Shown: piece after piece, positions 1-8,022 of the stretch
How the letters are laid out: each line of letters begins with the position of its first letter
How positions within the stretch are numbered: the first letter of the stretch is position 1
DNA from: Paraburkholderia sp.
GTDB taxonomy: Bacteria > Pseudomonadota > Gammaproteobacteria > Burkholderiales > Burkholderiaceae
Reading direction: 5' to 3'
Assembly (NCBI RefSeq): GCF_026225065.1
Contig: NZ_JAMFSB010000106.1
Coordinates: 1-40,809, forward strand
Length of the DNA: 40,809 bases
Program-made: the position numbers and the translations under genes
The notes under the pieces: model-generated
Seen by the model: only the letters and a program-made list of their open reading frames with translations
Told to the model about the DNA's origin: nothing
The model's database searches: none

Positions 1-476
1 CCGTCGCGCGAGACCTCGACCGTGAACCATTCCGAGACCGCGTTGACGCACTTGGCGCCGACACCGTGCGTGCCGCCGGAGTAGATATAGCCGCCCTGGC
101 CGTACTTGCCGCCAGAGTGGAGCGTGGTGAGCACCATCTCAACGCCGGGAATCTTATACTGCGGATGAATGTCGACTGGGATGCCGCGGCCTTCATCGCG
201 GATGGAAATGGAGCCGTCGACGTGGATCGTCACTTCGATCTTCTTGCCGTGGCCGGCGAGATGTTCGTCAACCGAGTTGTCGAGCACCTCGGAAATGCAA
301 TGATGCAGCGCCCGTTCATCGGTTCCGCCGATGTACATGCCCGGCTTTTTGCGAACGGCTTCAAGGCCTTCGAGCTTGCCTAGCTGCTCAACTCCGTACT
401 CTTTTTTAACCGTCGAATCGTGCTGGATGTACTCGTCTCCGCTGTCAGATGCAGCGGGCTTTTTGGGGTCTGCCAT
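1..476 (-). CDS. Type IIA DNA topoisomerase subunit B (GyrB/ParE-like), 5' part only
   Basis: Partial gene; 158 complete codons are visible before the left edge cuts it off. The start is the ATG at 476-474. The protein has the GHKL ATPase fold of GyrB/ParE: KLEGLEAVRKKPGMYIG near residue 33, then SEVLDNSVDEHLAGHG with the Mg-binding Asn and general-base region, then DEGRGIP, and finally YSGGTHGVGAKCVNAVS near the edge. This subunit supplies ATP hydrolysis for DNA strand passage with a GyrA/ParC partner. The N-terminal 30 residues are hydrophilic and unusual. The wording differs from the GyrB and ParE sequences I remember for Burkholderia (for example GGTDERALHHCIS), so I think it is an extra paralogue. 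A divergent parE is the alternative. The lipoate-ligase-like gene lies upstream on the same strand, 145 bases away. Confidence 0.85.
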   Translation of the reverse strand, partial: MADPKKPAASDSGDEYIQHDSTVKKEYGVEQLGKLEGLEAVRKKPGMYIGGTDERALHHCISEVLDNSVDEHLAGHGKKIEVTIHVDGSISIRDEGRGIPVDIHPQYKIPGVEMVLTTLHSGGKYGQGGYIYSGGTHGVGAKCVNAVSEWFTVEVSRD

Positions 477-485
477 AAGTGGGTC

Positions 486-515
486 ATTGTACCGAAAATT
501 CCGCCTTCTTCACAA
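486..515 (-). promoter_or_regulatory. Candidate sigma-70 promoter of the topoisomerase B gene
   Basis: Read on the minus strand, TTGTGA (515-510) is followed after 18 bases by TACAAT (491-486). The -10 box ends only 9 bases before the ATG at 476, so the transcript would begin 2-3 bases before the start codon. No Shine-Dalgarno sequence is present in those 9 bases. This suggests a leaderless or nearly leaderless message. The match is by eye only. Confidence 0.45.
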
Positions 516-621
516 CAAGTAATGCGTGATTTCCGGAGGAATCTTTCGGTGGATTTTCAGAGGAAAAACGTGAATTCACCTCCAACACGCCGACTCGACG
601 ATTCCAGATGTCTCGAATGCC

Positions 622-1281
622 TTAGCGCGCCCGGTTCCACGCCTCGGTGGCGTAGCGCTCGCGCTCCAGCTCTTCGGCGCGCGCAACCTCCTCGGCGGTG
701 AGTTCGCTGGGCTCGACGGGAAGCTCGAGGTGCGCGGTGAACGCCTTCGCGAAGCCGGCGCGCAGGCCGGTGTTGCGGGCCGGATCGGGCAACAGGATGC
801 TGCCTTGGTGGAGCAGCCCTTCGCGCGTGCGGCGCTGGGCCGCGCCGCTCAGCTTGCCCGTCGGCGCGACGATATCGAACTTCACCGGCTTGGCGAAACA
901 GGCGTCGGACTCGACCGCGTGCGCGGCGGGCGTGAGCTCGCTCGCAATCCCGCAGGCCTTGAGTGCCGCCTGCACGCCGCGATGGATGTGGCAATAGCTT
1001 TCCGGCGCGGACATCTCCATCCACGGATGCGAGCGCGGCAGCACGATCGTGTAGGTGACATCGTGCGCGTGGTCGACGAGCCCGCCGCCGGTGTAGCGCC
1101 GCACAAAAGGCCTCTCACCTGCCAGCGCCGCCGGCTGGAAGTAGCCGAGGCTGACGGCCGGGACACTCCACTCGTAGAGCCGCAGCACAGGCGCAGTTAC
1201 GTTGCGCAGCAAGGCCTCGTCGACGGCCATGTTCTGCGCCGGCGAGCCCGCGCCGTGAGTAAGAAGACGCCAGGAGGTCAT
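622..1281 (-). CDS. Lipoate-protein ligase A / octanoyltransferase family protein
   Basis: 219 aa, cytoplasmic, of the biotin/lipoate A/B ligase family that moves lipoate or octanoate onto the lipoyl domains of 2-oxoacid dehydrogenases and GcvH. The family signature RRYTGGGLVDHAHDVTYT lies at residues 61-78. A DACF motif with Cys128 sits where LipM/LipL-type octanoyltransferases and amidotransferases carry their active-site Cys. TGKLSGAAQRR at 141-151 supplies the catalytic Lys143. It is shorter than E. coli LplA (about 337 aa) and lacks the C-terminal accessory domain, which fits LipM-like transferases or a stand-alone ligase; the two cannot be told apart from motifs alone. No strong ribosome binding site precedes the ATG. 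It is divergent from the DUF3597 gene with only 59 bases between the starts. Confidence 0.85.
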   Translation of the reverse strand: MTSWRLLTHGAGSPAQNMAVDEALLRNVTAPVLRLYEWSVPAVSLGYFQPAALAGERPFVRRYTGGGLVDHAHDVTYTIVLPRSHPWMEMSAPESYCHIHRGVQAALKACGIASELTPAAHAVESDACFAKPVKFDIVAPTGKLSGAAQRRTREGLLHQGSILLPDPARNTGLRAGFAKAFTAHLELPVEPSELTAEEVARAEELERERYATEAWNRAR

Positions 1282-1340
1282 GTAAAGGTTAACTTAATCG
1301 TCGCTTGATAGTCAGGGTTAGCGTGCAACCGTAGTTCATT

Positions 1341-1781
1341 ATGAGCCTCTTCGCGAACCTAATGGGTAAGATCTTCGGACATGCTACCACCGTCGCCGCT
1401 GCTGCGATTACTCCGGCGCCCTCGGGCTCGAAACCGGGGACTGGGCCGATCGACGCGCCGACGCCGGCTGTTGCTTCGTCCGCTCCCGCCCCGGCCAGCG
1501 CGCCCGTTGCCGCCGCTCCCGCGCAGGTGGACGTCGGCGCCATCCTCGACGGACTCGCCGCCAAGAATTCGGAGAAGCTCGACTGGAAGCATTCCATTGT
1601 CGATCTGATGAAGCTCGTCGGTGAAGACAGCAGCCTCTCGGCGCGCAAGCAACTGGCCGCCGAGTTGAAGTACACCGGCGACACGAACGACTCCGCTACG
1701 ATGAACGTCTGGCTGCACACGCAGGTCATGCACGCGCTGGCGGCAAACGGTGGCAAGCTGCCGTCGGACCTCGCCGGCTGA
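1341..1781 (+). CDS. DUF3597 family protein
   Basis: 146 aa. Residues 1-15 form a short conserved head (MSLFANLMGKIFGH). Residues 17-65 are a low-complexity Ala/Pro linker. The C-terminal half is the DUF3597 core, beginning VDVGAILDGLAAKNSEKLDW, with HSIVDLMKLVGEDSSLSARK and a final W..THVMHALA-like segment. This small helical domain is widespread in proteobacteria and its function is unknown. No signal peptide or membrane segment is visible. The ATG lacks a clear Shine-Dalgarno; an in-frame ATG at 1362 is an alternative that would remove the conserved head. The gene is monocistronic, between a divergent ligase gene and a convergent unknown gene. Confidence 0.85.
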   Translation: MSLFANLMGKIFGHATTVAAAAITPAPSGSKPGTGPIDAPTPAVASSAPAPASAPVAAAPAQVDVGAILDGLAAKNSEKLDWKHSIVDLMKLVGEDSSLSARKQLAAELKYTGDTNDSATMNVWLHTQVMHALAANGGKLPSDLAG

Positions 1782-1792
1782 TCTGAACTAAA

Positions 1793-1826
1793 AGAAGCAG
1801 TTACGCGAAAGAAGCAACTACGCGAA
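1793..1826. repeat. Two tandem 17-bp repeats
   Basis: The units 1793-1809 and 1810-1826 (AGAAGCAGTTACGCGAA and AGAAGCAACTACGCGAA) abut directly and match at 15 of 17 positions. They lie just after the DUF3597 stop codon and just before a strong hairpin. Confidence 0.7.
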
Positions 1827-1836
1827 GCATGAAGAC

Positions 1837-1858
1837 GTCGGCGGCGCCCGCCGCCGAC
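1837..1858. terminator. GC-rich hairpin between convergent genes
   Basis: GTCGGCGGC and GCCGCCGAC form a perfect 9-bp stem with a GCCC loop, placed between the ends of the DUF3597 gene (+) and the unknown gene (-). Neither side has a U-tract, so it is a terminator-like or mRNA-protecting hairpin rather than a classical intrinsic terminator. Confidence 0.5.
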
Positions 1859-1870
1859 TCCGCATTACCT

Positions 1871-2269
1871 CTACTGCCCCTCCACCGCCCGCAACAGCTG
1901 CGTGACTTTTCCATGCTCATGCAGGATGGCCGGGCTCGTCTGCAATAACGGCAGATAGCGCGGCAAAAATGCATTGTCTGGCTGATCCGCTGAGAACAGA
2001 CCTGTCACGGCCCCGACTGCGGACAGGCGATCGGTAGCAGTGGCCTTCTTGTCGTCGAGCGTCTCGTCGACATTGGCAATCACCGTCGAAAGCGGTGAGA
2101 GCCAGCGAAACCCCGAGCCATTGATCAGCACTTGTAGAAACGCCGCCGGCGTCACCGGGCCGAATTCCTTCTCGTAGGACGCGCGCTCGTGATCGAGGAT
2201 CGCCTTGTGCAGCGACAGCAACGGCCGGCGCACCTCAGACAGGAATTGAATGGCTTGCTGTTCAGTCAT
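1871..2269 (-). CDS. Unknown conserved-looking 132-aa protein
   Basis: 132 aa, not recognised. The start is well supported: AGGAG sits 8 bases before the ATG at 2269. The protein is soluble and mostly helical by composition, with no signal peptide, no cysteine and no membrane segment. It begins MTEQQAIQFLSEVRRPLLSL; a central FGPVTPAAFLQVLINGSGFRWLSPLS and TATDRLSAVGAVTGLFS are the most structured stretches. Codon use matches the neighbours and third-position GC is high, which supports real coding. It faces the molybdenum hydroxylase operon divergently, with 156 bases between starts, so the two could share a control region, but nothing in its sequence links it to that enzyme. Confidence 0.75.
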   Translation of the reverse strand: MTEQQAIQFLSEVRRPLLSLHKAILDHERASYEKEFGPVTPAAFLQVLINGSGFRWLSPLSTVIANVDETLDDKKATATDRLSAVGAVTGLFSADQPDNAFLPRYLPLLQTSPAILHEHGKVTQLLRAVEGQ

Positions 2270-2425
2270 GGCGCAACTCCTGGGGGGTAAAGGGGCATGC
2301 TAGCAAACTTCCCTGTGCGACACGCTACGTACATATTTTTTAAAGGGCGACTACAATTTCCTCGTTCCACATCGTGCTGCCGGTTCATCGCGAGCCCAAA
2401 CAATAAATCCGCAATCGGAGTCCCC

Positions 2426-2881
2426 ATGACAACGCTCAATATCAACGGTCAGACGCATACCGTCGACGCACCCCCCGACATGCCTTTGCTGTGGGTCTTA
2501 CGAGACCTGGTCGGCCTGACGGGCACGAAGTTTGGTTGCGGGATTGCCCAGTGCGGCGCCTGTACCGTGCATCTGGACGGCGCGGCGGTGCGCTCGTGCG
2601 TATTGCCGGTGGCGGCTGTCGGCGACAAGAAGATCACCACCATCGAAGCGGTTGGCGAGACGCCCGCGGGGAAGAAGGTGCAGCAGGCCTGGCGGCAGAT
2701 CGACGTGGTGCAGTGCGGTTACTGTCAGTCGGGGCAGGTGATGTCGGCCGCCTCGCTGCTGACGCAGAACCCCAATCCCACCGATGCGGATATCGACGCG
2801 GCCATGGCTGGCAACATTTGCCGCTGTGGCACCTACAACCGCATTCGCGCGGCGATCAAGCAAGCGGCAAAGGAGGCCTGA
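2426..2881 (+). CDS. iorA: Molybdenum hydroxylase small subunit, 2x[2Fe-2S] (isoquinoline 1-oxidoreductase alpha type)
   Basis: 151 aa from the ATG at 2426, chosen because GGAG lies 5 bases upstream and because family members start at this point; an upstream in-frame ATG at 2297 would add an unrelated 43-residue tail. It carries both iron-sulphur clusters of the xanthine oxidase family. The plant-ferredoxin-type cluster uses Cys38, 43, 46 and 58. The four-helix-bundle cluster uses Cys97, Cys100, Cys132 and Cys134 (QCGYCQSGQ and NICRCG). It passes electrons from the Mo subunit encoded next to an acceptor, here probably the cytochrome c encoded third. It has no signal of its own and probably leaves the cytoplasm by riding with the Tat-tagged large subunit. 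One base separates its stop from the next start. Nicotinate or aldehyde dehydrogenase small subunits are the nearest alternatives. Confidence 0.9.
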   Translation: MTTLNINGQTHTVDAPPDMPLLWVLRDLVGLTGTKFGCGIAQCGACTVHLDGAAVRSCVLPVAAVGDKKITTIEAVGETPAGKKVQQAWRQIDVVQCGYCQSGQVMSAASLLTQNPNPTDADIDAAMAGNICRCGTYNRIRAAIKQAAKEA

Positions 2882-2882
2882 C

Positions 2883-5174
2883 ATGTCGCAAGGTCTGCTT
2901 GATTCGCAAAACGCCGGCAGCGCTGGAAGAACCGCGCAGGGCGGCAAGGGCGCCGCTCAGGGTGATAACGGCTCGCATCTTTCCCGCCGTACTTTTCTGA
3001 AATTCGGTGTCACGGTGGGTGTTGCCGCAGGCGGCGGCCTGCTGCTCGGCTTCGGCTTGCCGACCGTGAGCCAGGCGCAGGGCCAGGATCCAACGGGCAA
3101 ATCGGTAATCGGCGGGGATGCGAGCGAACCCGCACCGGCTGGGGTGTTCGCGCCGAACGCCTTTATCCAGATCGACAACACCGGCAAGGTGACGCTGGTG
3201 ATTCCCAAGGTCGAGATGGGCCAGGGCATCTACACGTCGATCCCGATGCTGATCGCGGAAGAGCTCGAAGTCTCGCTCGACAGCGTCACGCTCGACCACG
3301 CGCCGCCCAACGAGAAGCTCTTCATGGATCCGCTGCTCGGCGGTCAGCTGACCGGCGGCTCGACTTCGATCCGTTACGCATGGGATCCGATGCGCAAGGC
3401 AGGCGCCACCGCTCGTGTGCTGCTGATTAGTGCCGCGGCGCAGCAATGGCAGGTCGATCCGGCTACCTGTCACGCGCAGGCTGGGCAGGTGATTCATGCG
3501 GCCAGCAATCGCAGCCTCGGCTACGGCCAGTTGGTGGATGCCGCAGCAAAGTTGCCGGCGCCGCAGAATGTACCGCTCAAGGATCCGAAGGACTTCAAGA
3601 TCATCGGCACGGCGGTCAAGCGGTTGGACTCGCCGGAGAAGGTGGACGGCACCGCCGTGTTTGGCCTCGACGTGCGCGTACCGGACATGGTCTACGCGGC
3701 CATCGCAACGTGTCCGGTGTTCGGCGGCACGCTAGGCAGCGTCGACGACACCAATGCCAAAAAGATTCCCGGTGTACGTCAGGTCATCAAGGCTGACAAC
3801 GCGGTAGCTGTTATCGGCGATCACACGTGGGCCGCCAAGCGCGGCCTTGCAGCGCTGCAGATCACCTGGAATGAAGGCGCGGGCGCGAGTCTTTCGATGA
3901 AGCAGATCGTCGACGATCTCAGCGCCGCGGCAGATCACGGCAACGGTGCCGTAGCGCGCAAGGACGGCGACGTCGCGAAGGGTTTCTCGGACGCCAAGAC
4001 ACGCGTCGATGCGGTCTATCAGCAACCGTTCCTCGCCCACGCCACGATGGAACCGGTCAACTGCACCGTGCATGTGCGACCGGATGGCTGCGATATCTGG
4101 CTGGGCACGCAGGTGCCAACGCGTATCGTCGATACGGCCGTGAAAATTACCGGCCTGCCGGCAGAGAAGATCACCGTGCATAACCACCTGCTCGGCGGTG
4201 GATTCGGGCGCAGACTGGAATTCGACATGGCCACCCAGGCGCTGAAGATCGGCAAGCAGCTGGGCACACCGGTCAAGGTCGTATGGACGCGTGAAGAAGA
4301 CATCCAGCACGACATGTACAGGCCGTACTACTACGACAAGATCTCGGCGGGACTCGACGCGAACGGCAAGCCGATCGCTTGGCAGCATCGGATTGTCGGC
4401 TCGTCGGTCATCGCCCGCTTTGCGCCGCCGGCGTTCAAGAACGGCATCGACCCCGATGCGGTGGAAGTTGCCACCGATCTGCCGTACGACCTGCCAAACC
4501 AGCTGATCGACTATGTGCGTCAGGAACCCCGCACGGTGCCGACTGCATTCTGGCGCGGCGTCGGTCCGACGCGCGGCACCTTCGTGGTGGAGAGTTTCAT
4601 CGACGAGCTAGCCGCGCAGGCCAAGGTGGACCCGGTGAAATACCGGCGCGATCTGCTCGGCAAAACACCGCGTGCGCTGAATGTGCTCGACACAGCAACC
4701 CAGGCGGCCGGCTGGGGCAGCACAAGCCTGCCGAAGGGCCAGGGCCGCGGGGTCTCGGTCATGCACGCGTTCGGCAGCTTCTTTGCGATGGTCGCGGACG
4801 TCACGGTCGACCAGGGCGAGGTGACCGTGAACCGCGTGGTCTGCGCGGTCGATTGCGGGATGGTGGTCAATCCAAACACCATCGAAGCGCAGGTGCAAGG
4901 CGGCATCATCTTCGGCATCACGGCGGCGCTGTACAGCGAGATAACGATCAAGGACGGTCGCGTCGAGCAGAACAACTTCACCGACTACCGGATGCTGCGC
5001 ATCGACCAGACACCGGGTATCGAAGTGCATATCGTGAAGAGCACCGAAGCGCCTGGCGGGATCGGCGAGCCGGGCACGGCGGCGTTGGCGCCGGCCCTGG
5101 CAAACGCGATCTATGCCGCTACCGGCAAACGGCTGCGGCAGTTGCCGGTTGGCAGCCAGCTGCAAACCGTTTAA
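2883..5174 (+). CDS. iorB: Molybdenum hydroxylase large (Moco) subunit, Tat-exported (isoquinoline 1-oxidoreductase beta type)
   Basis: 763 aa from the ATG at 2883, with AGGAGG inside the end of the preceding gene. A Tat motif SRRTFLKFG (Arg35-Arg36) follows an unusually long polar N-terminus and precedes a hydrophobic stretch ending near VSQAQG, so the enzyme is periplasmic. The rest is the aldehyde oxidase/xanthine dehydrogenase Mo-binding region: MGQGIYTSIPMLIAEEL, QPFLAHATMEPVNCTV, LLGGGFGRRLEFD and the C-terminal GGIGEPGTAALAPALANAIY, whose Glu is the family's catalytic base. It hydroxylates a substrate with water and passes electrons to the small subunit. The substrate cannot be read from the sequence: N-heterocycles such as isoquinoline or nicotinate, and aldehydes, are all known in this branch. 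No FAD subunit is encoded, as expected for Ior/Nic-type enzymes. Confidence 0.9.
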   Translation: MSQGLLDSQNAGSAGRTAQGGKGAAQGDNGSHLSRRTFLKFGVTVGVAAGGGLLLGFGLPTVSQAQGQDPTGKSVIGGDASEPAPAGVFAPNAFIQIDNTGKVTLVIPKVEMGQGIYTSIPMLIAEELEVSLDSVTLDHAPPNEKLFMDPLLGGQLTGGSTSIRYAWDPMRKAGATARVLLISAAAQQWQVDPATCHAQAGQVIHAASNRSLGYGQLVDAAAKLPAPQNVPLKDPKDFKIIGTAVKRLDSPEKVDGTAVFGLDVRVPDMVYAAIATCPVFGGTLGSVDDTNAKKIPGVRQVIKADNAVAVIGDHTWAAKRGLAALQITWNEGAGASLSMKQIVDDLSAAADHGNGAVARKDGDVAKGFSDAKTRVDAVYQQPFLAHATMEPVNCTVHVRPDGCDIWLGTQVPTRIVDTAVKITGLPAEKITVHNHLLGGGFGRRLEFDMATQALKIGKQLGTPVKVVWTREEDIQHDMYRPYYYDKISAGLDANGKPIAWQHRIVGSSVIARFAPPAFKNGIDPDAVEVATDLPYDLPNQLIDYVRQEPRTVPTAFWRGVGPTRGTFVVESFIDELAAQAKVDPVKYRRDLLGKTPRALNVLDTATQAAGWGSTSLPKGQGRGVSVMHAFGSFFAMVADVTVDQGEVTVNRVVCAVDCGMVVNPNTIEAQVQGGIIFGITAALYSEITIKDGRVEQNNFTDYRMLRIDQTPGIEVHIVKSTEAPGGIGEPGTAALAPALANAIYAATGKRLRQLPVGSQLQTV

Positions 5175-5187
5175 TCGGAGACCGACC

Positions 5188-6480
5188 ATGATCAAAACAT
5201 TGAAGGTTTCCGGCACGGCGCTCGGTTTCGCGCTGAGCTTGGCGTCGCCGTTTGCCGTGCAGTCAACTGCACACGCCGCAGACGACGCCCTGGTGCAGCG
5301 CGGCGCATATCTCGCCAAGCTCGGCGATTGCGTCGCCTGCCACTCGGCCCCCAAAGGCAAGCCGTTCGCGGGCGGATTGCCGATGACGACCCCCATGGGC
5401 AAGATCTACACCACCAACATCACGCCTGATCCTGACACCGGAATCGGCCGTTATACGGAGGAAGACTTTGCCAAAGCGTTGCGCGAGGGCGTGGCGAAGG
5501 ATGGGCACAATCTCTATCCGGCGATGCCGTATCCGTCGTACGCGAAGGTCAACGACGACGATGTGAAGGCGCTGTACGCGTTCTTCATGAAGGGCGTGGC
5601 GCCCGTGCAGCAGGCCAATCGCGAGTCCGACATTCCGTGGCCGCTCAACATGCGCTGGCCGTTGAAGTTCTGGAACGTGGTGTTTCTGGACAAGGCCGTC
5701 TATCAGGACAAGTCTGGCAAAGACGTAGCGTGGAACCGTGGCGCCTATATCATCCAGGGCCTTGGACATTGCGGCTCGTGCCACACGCCGCGCGGTATCG
5801 CGTTCCAGGAGAAGGCGCTCGATGAAAGCGGCAGCGCGTATCTGACCGGCGGCACACTCGACGGCTGGTTCGCCGCCAATCTGACCCAGGAGCATAACGT
5901 CGGACTTGGGCGCTGGTCGGAGGCGGATATCGCGGCTTTCCTGAAGACCGGGGCGAACGCGCATGCATCGGCGTTCGGCTCGATGACCAGCGTGATCAAC
6001 AACAGTACGCAAGCCACCAATGACACGGATATCGCCGCGATGACGAGCTATCTGAAGTCGCTGCCGGCCGCTGGCGGTACGGGCGCGCCGCAGTATGCCT
6101 ACGACCCGCAGGCGACGAAGGTGTCGCTATCCCGTCCAGCGAACGACGGCGGCGCGCGTGTCTATACCGAGTACTGCATGCATTGTCATGGCGTGGATGG
6201 CCGCGGCTTCGCGCCGATGCTGGCGCCGCTGGCGGGCAACCCGAATGTGCTGGAGCACGATGCGTCGTCGCTGATCAACGTCACGTTGAACGGCACCGAC
6301 GATCTGGTGATTCAGGGCGTTCCGGCGCCGTACCCGATGCCGAACTACGCACCCGTGCTGAACGACAGGCAGATCGCGGATGTGCTGACGTTCGTCCGGG
6401 CAGGGTGGAATAACGGCGCGCCGGCGGTGACTTCGGACGAGGTGGCGAAGCTAAGAAAATCGACGCAGGCGGCCCGCTAG
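5188..6480 (+). CDS. Triheme c-type cytochrome, electron acceptor of the molybdenum hydroxylase
   Basis: 430 aa from the ATG at 5188 with GGAG 8 bases upstream; it begins 13 bases after the Mo-subunit stop. An N-terminal Sec signal peptide ends near STAHA (residues 26-30). Three CxxCH heme sites follow at 48-52 (CVACH), 195-199 (CGSCH) and 330-334 (CMHCH), giving three cytochrome c domains like the alcohol, aldehyde and gluconate dehydrogenase cytochrome subunits. Probable axial methionines include those in the PMTTPMG and PMPNYAPVL regions. It would take electrons from the iron-sulphur subunit in the periplasm and pass them to ubiquinone or a terminal oxidase. The C-terminus has no membrane anchor. 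A hairpin lies 33 bases after the stop. Confidence 0.92.
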   Translation: MIKTLKVSGTALGFALSLASPFAVQSTAHAADDALVQRGAYLAKLGDCVACHSAPKGKPFAGGLPMTTPMGKIYTTNITPDPDTGIGRYTEEDFAKALREGVAKDGHNLYPAMPYPSYAKVNDDDVKALYAFFMKGVAPVQQANRESDIPWPLNMRWPLKFWNVVFLDKAVYQDKSGKDVAWNRGAYIIQGLGHCGSCHTPRGIAFQEKALDESGSAYLTGGTLDGWFAANLTQEHNVGLGRWSEADIAAFLKTGANAHASAFGSMTSVINNSTQATNDTDIAAMTSYLKSLPAAGGTGAPQYAYDPQATKVSLSRPANDGGARVYTEYCMHCHGVDGRGFAPMLAPLAGNPNVLEHDASSLINVTLNGTDDLVIQGVPAPYPMPNYAPVLNDRQIADVLTFVRAGWNNGAPAVTSDEVAKLRKSTQAAR

Positions 6481-6512
6481 GATCGCAACATTGGAAGGCG
6501 GCAGCGTGGTTT

Positions 6513-6542
6513 GCGGCAACCGTAGCCGTATCCGGTTGCCGC
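6513..6542. terminator. Hairpin between convergent cytochrome and permease genes
   Basis: GCGGCAACCG (6513-6522) and CGGTTGCCGC (6533-6542) form a perfect 10-bp stem with a 10-base loop. It sits between the ends of the cytochrome gene (+) and the transport operon (-) and could stop transcription both ways, although neither side has a clear U-run. Confidence 0.6.
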
Positions 6543-6558
6543 CTGCCATTTCAGTCCG

Positions 6559-7215
6559 TCACCGGTGCTGCCCAACCTTCTGCCGTTTCTCCAGCGCACG
6601 CGCATACCAGGTGAGCGGGAAACACATCGCGAAGTAGATCAGCGCCACCATCCCGTAGATCGGAAACGGCCGGAACGCTGCGTTGGTAATCATCGTGCCG
6701 GTCTTCGTCAACTCGGTGAAGCCGATGATCGAGGTCAGCGCGGTGCTTTTTACCACCTGCACCAGAAAGCCGACCGTCGGCGCCACCGCAATCTTTTTAG
6801 CCTGTGGCCACACGATGTAGCGCAACTGCTGGCCGAACGTCATGCCGAGACTCGCGCCCGCAGCCCACTGGCCGCGCGGCACCGCCTCGACACAACCGCG
6901 CCAGATATCCACCAGATAGGCGCTGGTATAAAGCGTCAGCGTCACGATGGCGGCTGTCCACGGCGAGACGTCCACGCCTAACAGCGGCAAACCGAAGAAA
7001 GCCAGGAACAGTTGCATCAGCAACGGCGTACCCTGGAACAGTTCGACGTACACCGACACCGCCCGCCGCAACCACGGCAGCGGCGACACGCGCATGGCCA
7101 GCAGCGCGAATCCCACCAGACCTCCGCAGACAAACGCGATCACGGACAGCAGCACCGTCCAGCGCGCGGCGAGCAACAGATTGCGGGCGATATCCCACAG
7201 CGTAAATTCGACCAT
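6559..7215 (-). CDS. Polar amino-acid-type ABC transporter permease (HisM/GlnP family), second of pair
   Basis: 218 aa from the ATG at 7215, chosen because GGAG lies about 9 bases upstream and because it starts 2 bases after the stop of the paired permease; an upstream in-frame ATG would overlap that gene. It is an inner-membrane protein with about five hydrophobic segments. The family marker VELFQGTPLLMQLFLAFFGL is near residues 58-77. The EAA loop is RGQWAAGASLGMTFGQQLR, which contacts the ATPase. It would pair with the upstream permease to move an amino acid or similar small polar solute inward. It is the last gene of the operon. No GlnQ/HisP-type ATPase is encoded in this cluster. Confidence 0.9.
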   Translation of the reverse strand: MVEFTLWDIARNLLLAARWTVLLSVIAFVCGGLVGFALLAMRVSPLPWLRRAVSVYVELFQGTPLLMQLFLAFFGLPLLGVDVSPWTAAIVTLTLYTSAYLVDIWRGCVEAVPRGQWAAGASLGMTFGQQLRYIVWPQAKKIAVAPTVGFLVQVVKSTALTSIIGFTELTKTGTMITNAAFRPFPIYGMVALIYFAMCFPLTWYARALEKRQKVGQHR

Positions 7216-7217
7216 GA

Positions 7218-7961
7218 TCAGCGCTCCGTCGGGACAGCGCGCGGACCACGCCACGCGAGCAGCAGACGCCAGCCGCGCGGCTCGTCGGGCCGTTGCGGCA
7301 TGCGGCCTGCAAAGAGGCCGCGGCCGAGCCAGTTGAGCACCTGGCGCAACACGATGGAGAGCACCAGATACGTCACCGTGATGATCACGTAGCTTTCGAA
7401 CGAGCGGAAATTGCGCGACTGGATGAAGTTCGCCGCGTAGGTCAGATCCGGCACCGAGATCTGCGATACGACCGCCGAGCCGAGCATCACGATCAGAACC
7501 TGGCTCAGCAGCGACGGGAACACGTTGGCCAGCGCCTGGGGCAGCACGACGAAGCGGAACACCTGGCGTCCGTGCAGGCCGAGCGCCTGCGCCGCCTGCA
7601 CCTGGCCGCGCGACACCGATTCGATACCGGAGCGCACGATCTCGATGGCGTAGGCGCCGAGATTGACCGTCATCGCGAGAATGGCGGCCTGGATCTCGTC
7701 GATATGGATGCCGAGAGTCGGCAGGCCGAAGAATACGAAGAACAACTGCACGATGAACGGCGTGTTGCGGATCAGTTCGACATACACCGCGATCAACCTG
7801 CGCGCCCAGCGCGGTCCGGCGACGCTGACGCTTGCGCCGCCGATCCCCACGAGCCCGCCCAGCACCGTGGACAAGGCAGTCAGCCCCAAGGTGACGGCGG
7901 CGCCGCGTGCAAGCATGCCCACATAGATGCCGAAGCCGCTGAAATCGAACGCATAACTCAT
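7218..7961 (-). CDS. Polar amino-acid-type ABC transporter permease (HisQ/GlnP family), first of pair
   Basis: 247 aa inner-membrane permease. The family signature VELIRNTPFIVQLFFVFFGL is near residues 57-76. The EAA loop ESVSRGQVQAAQALGLHGRQ is followed by VVLPQALANVFPSLLSQ. About five membrane segments are visible. A polar, Arg/Pro-rich tail of about 30 residues after the last segment is longer than usual. The start ATG at 7961 has a GAGCGG sequence about 7 bases upstream. It lies 61 bases downstream of the binding-protein gene and 2 bases upstream of the second permease, which fits translational coupling. Confidence 0.9.
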   Translation of the reverse strand: MSYAFDFSGFGIYVGMLARGAAVTLGLTALSTVLGGLVGIGGASVSVAGPRWARRLIAVYVELIRNTPFIVQLFFVFFGLPTLGIHIDEIQAAILAMTVNLGAYAIEIVRSGIESVSRGQVQAAQALGLHGRQVFRFVVLPQALANVFPSLLSQVLIVMLGSAVVSQISVPDLTYAANFIQSRNFRSFESYVIITVTYLVLSIVLRQVLNWLGRGLFAGRMPQRPDEPRGWRLLLAWRGPRAVPTER

Positions 7962-8022
7962 GACATGCCGCTCATCGTGAATCGGACTCCCGCCGGGCCA
8001 CGTCAGGCTCCGGACAAAACGG

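Noticed and set aside
2329..2357. TACAAT at 2352-2357 as a promoter for the molybdenum hydroxylase operon
   Set aside because: The -10 word is good but the matching -35 position reads GTACAT, too weak to call.
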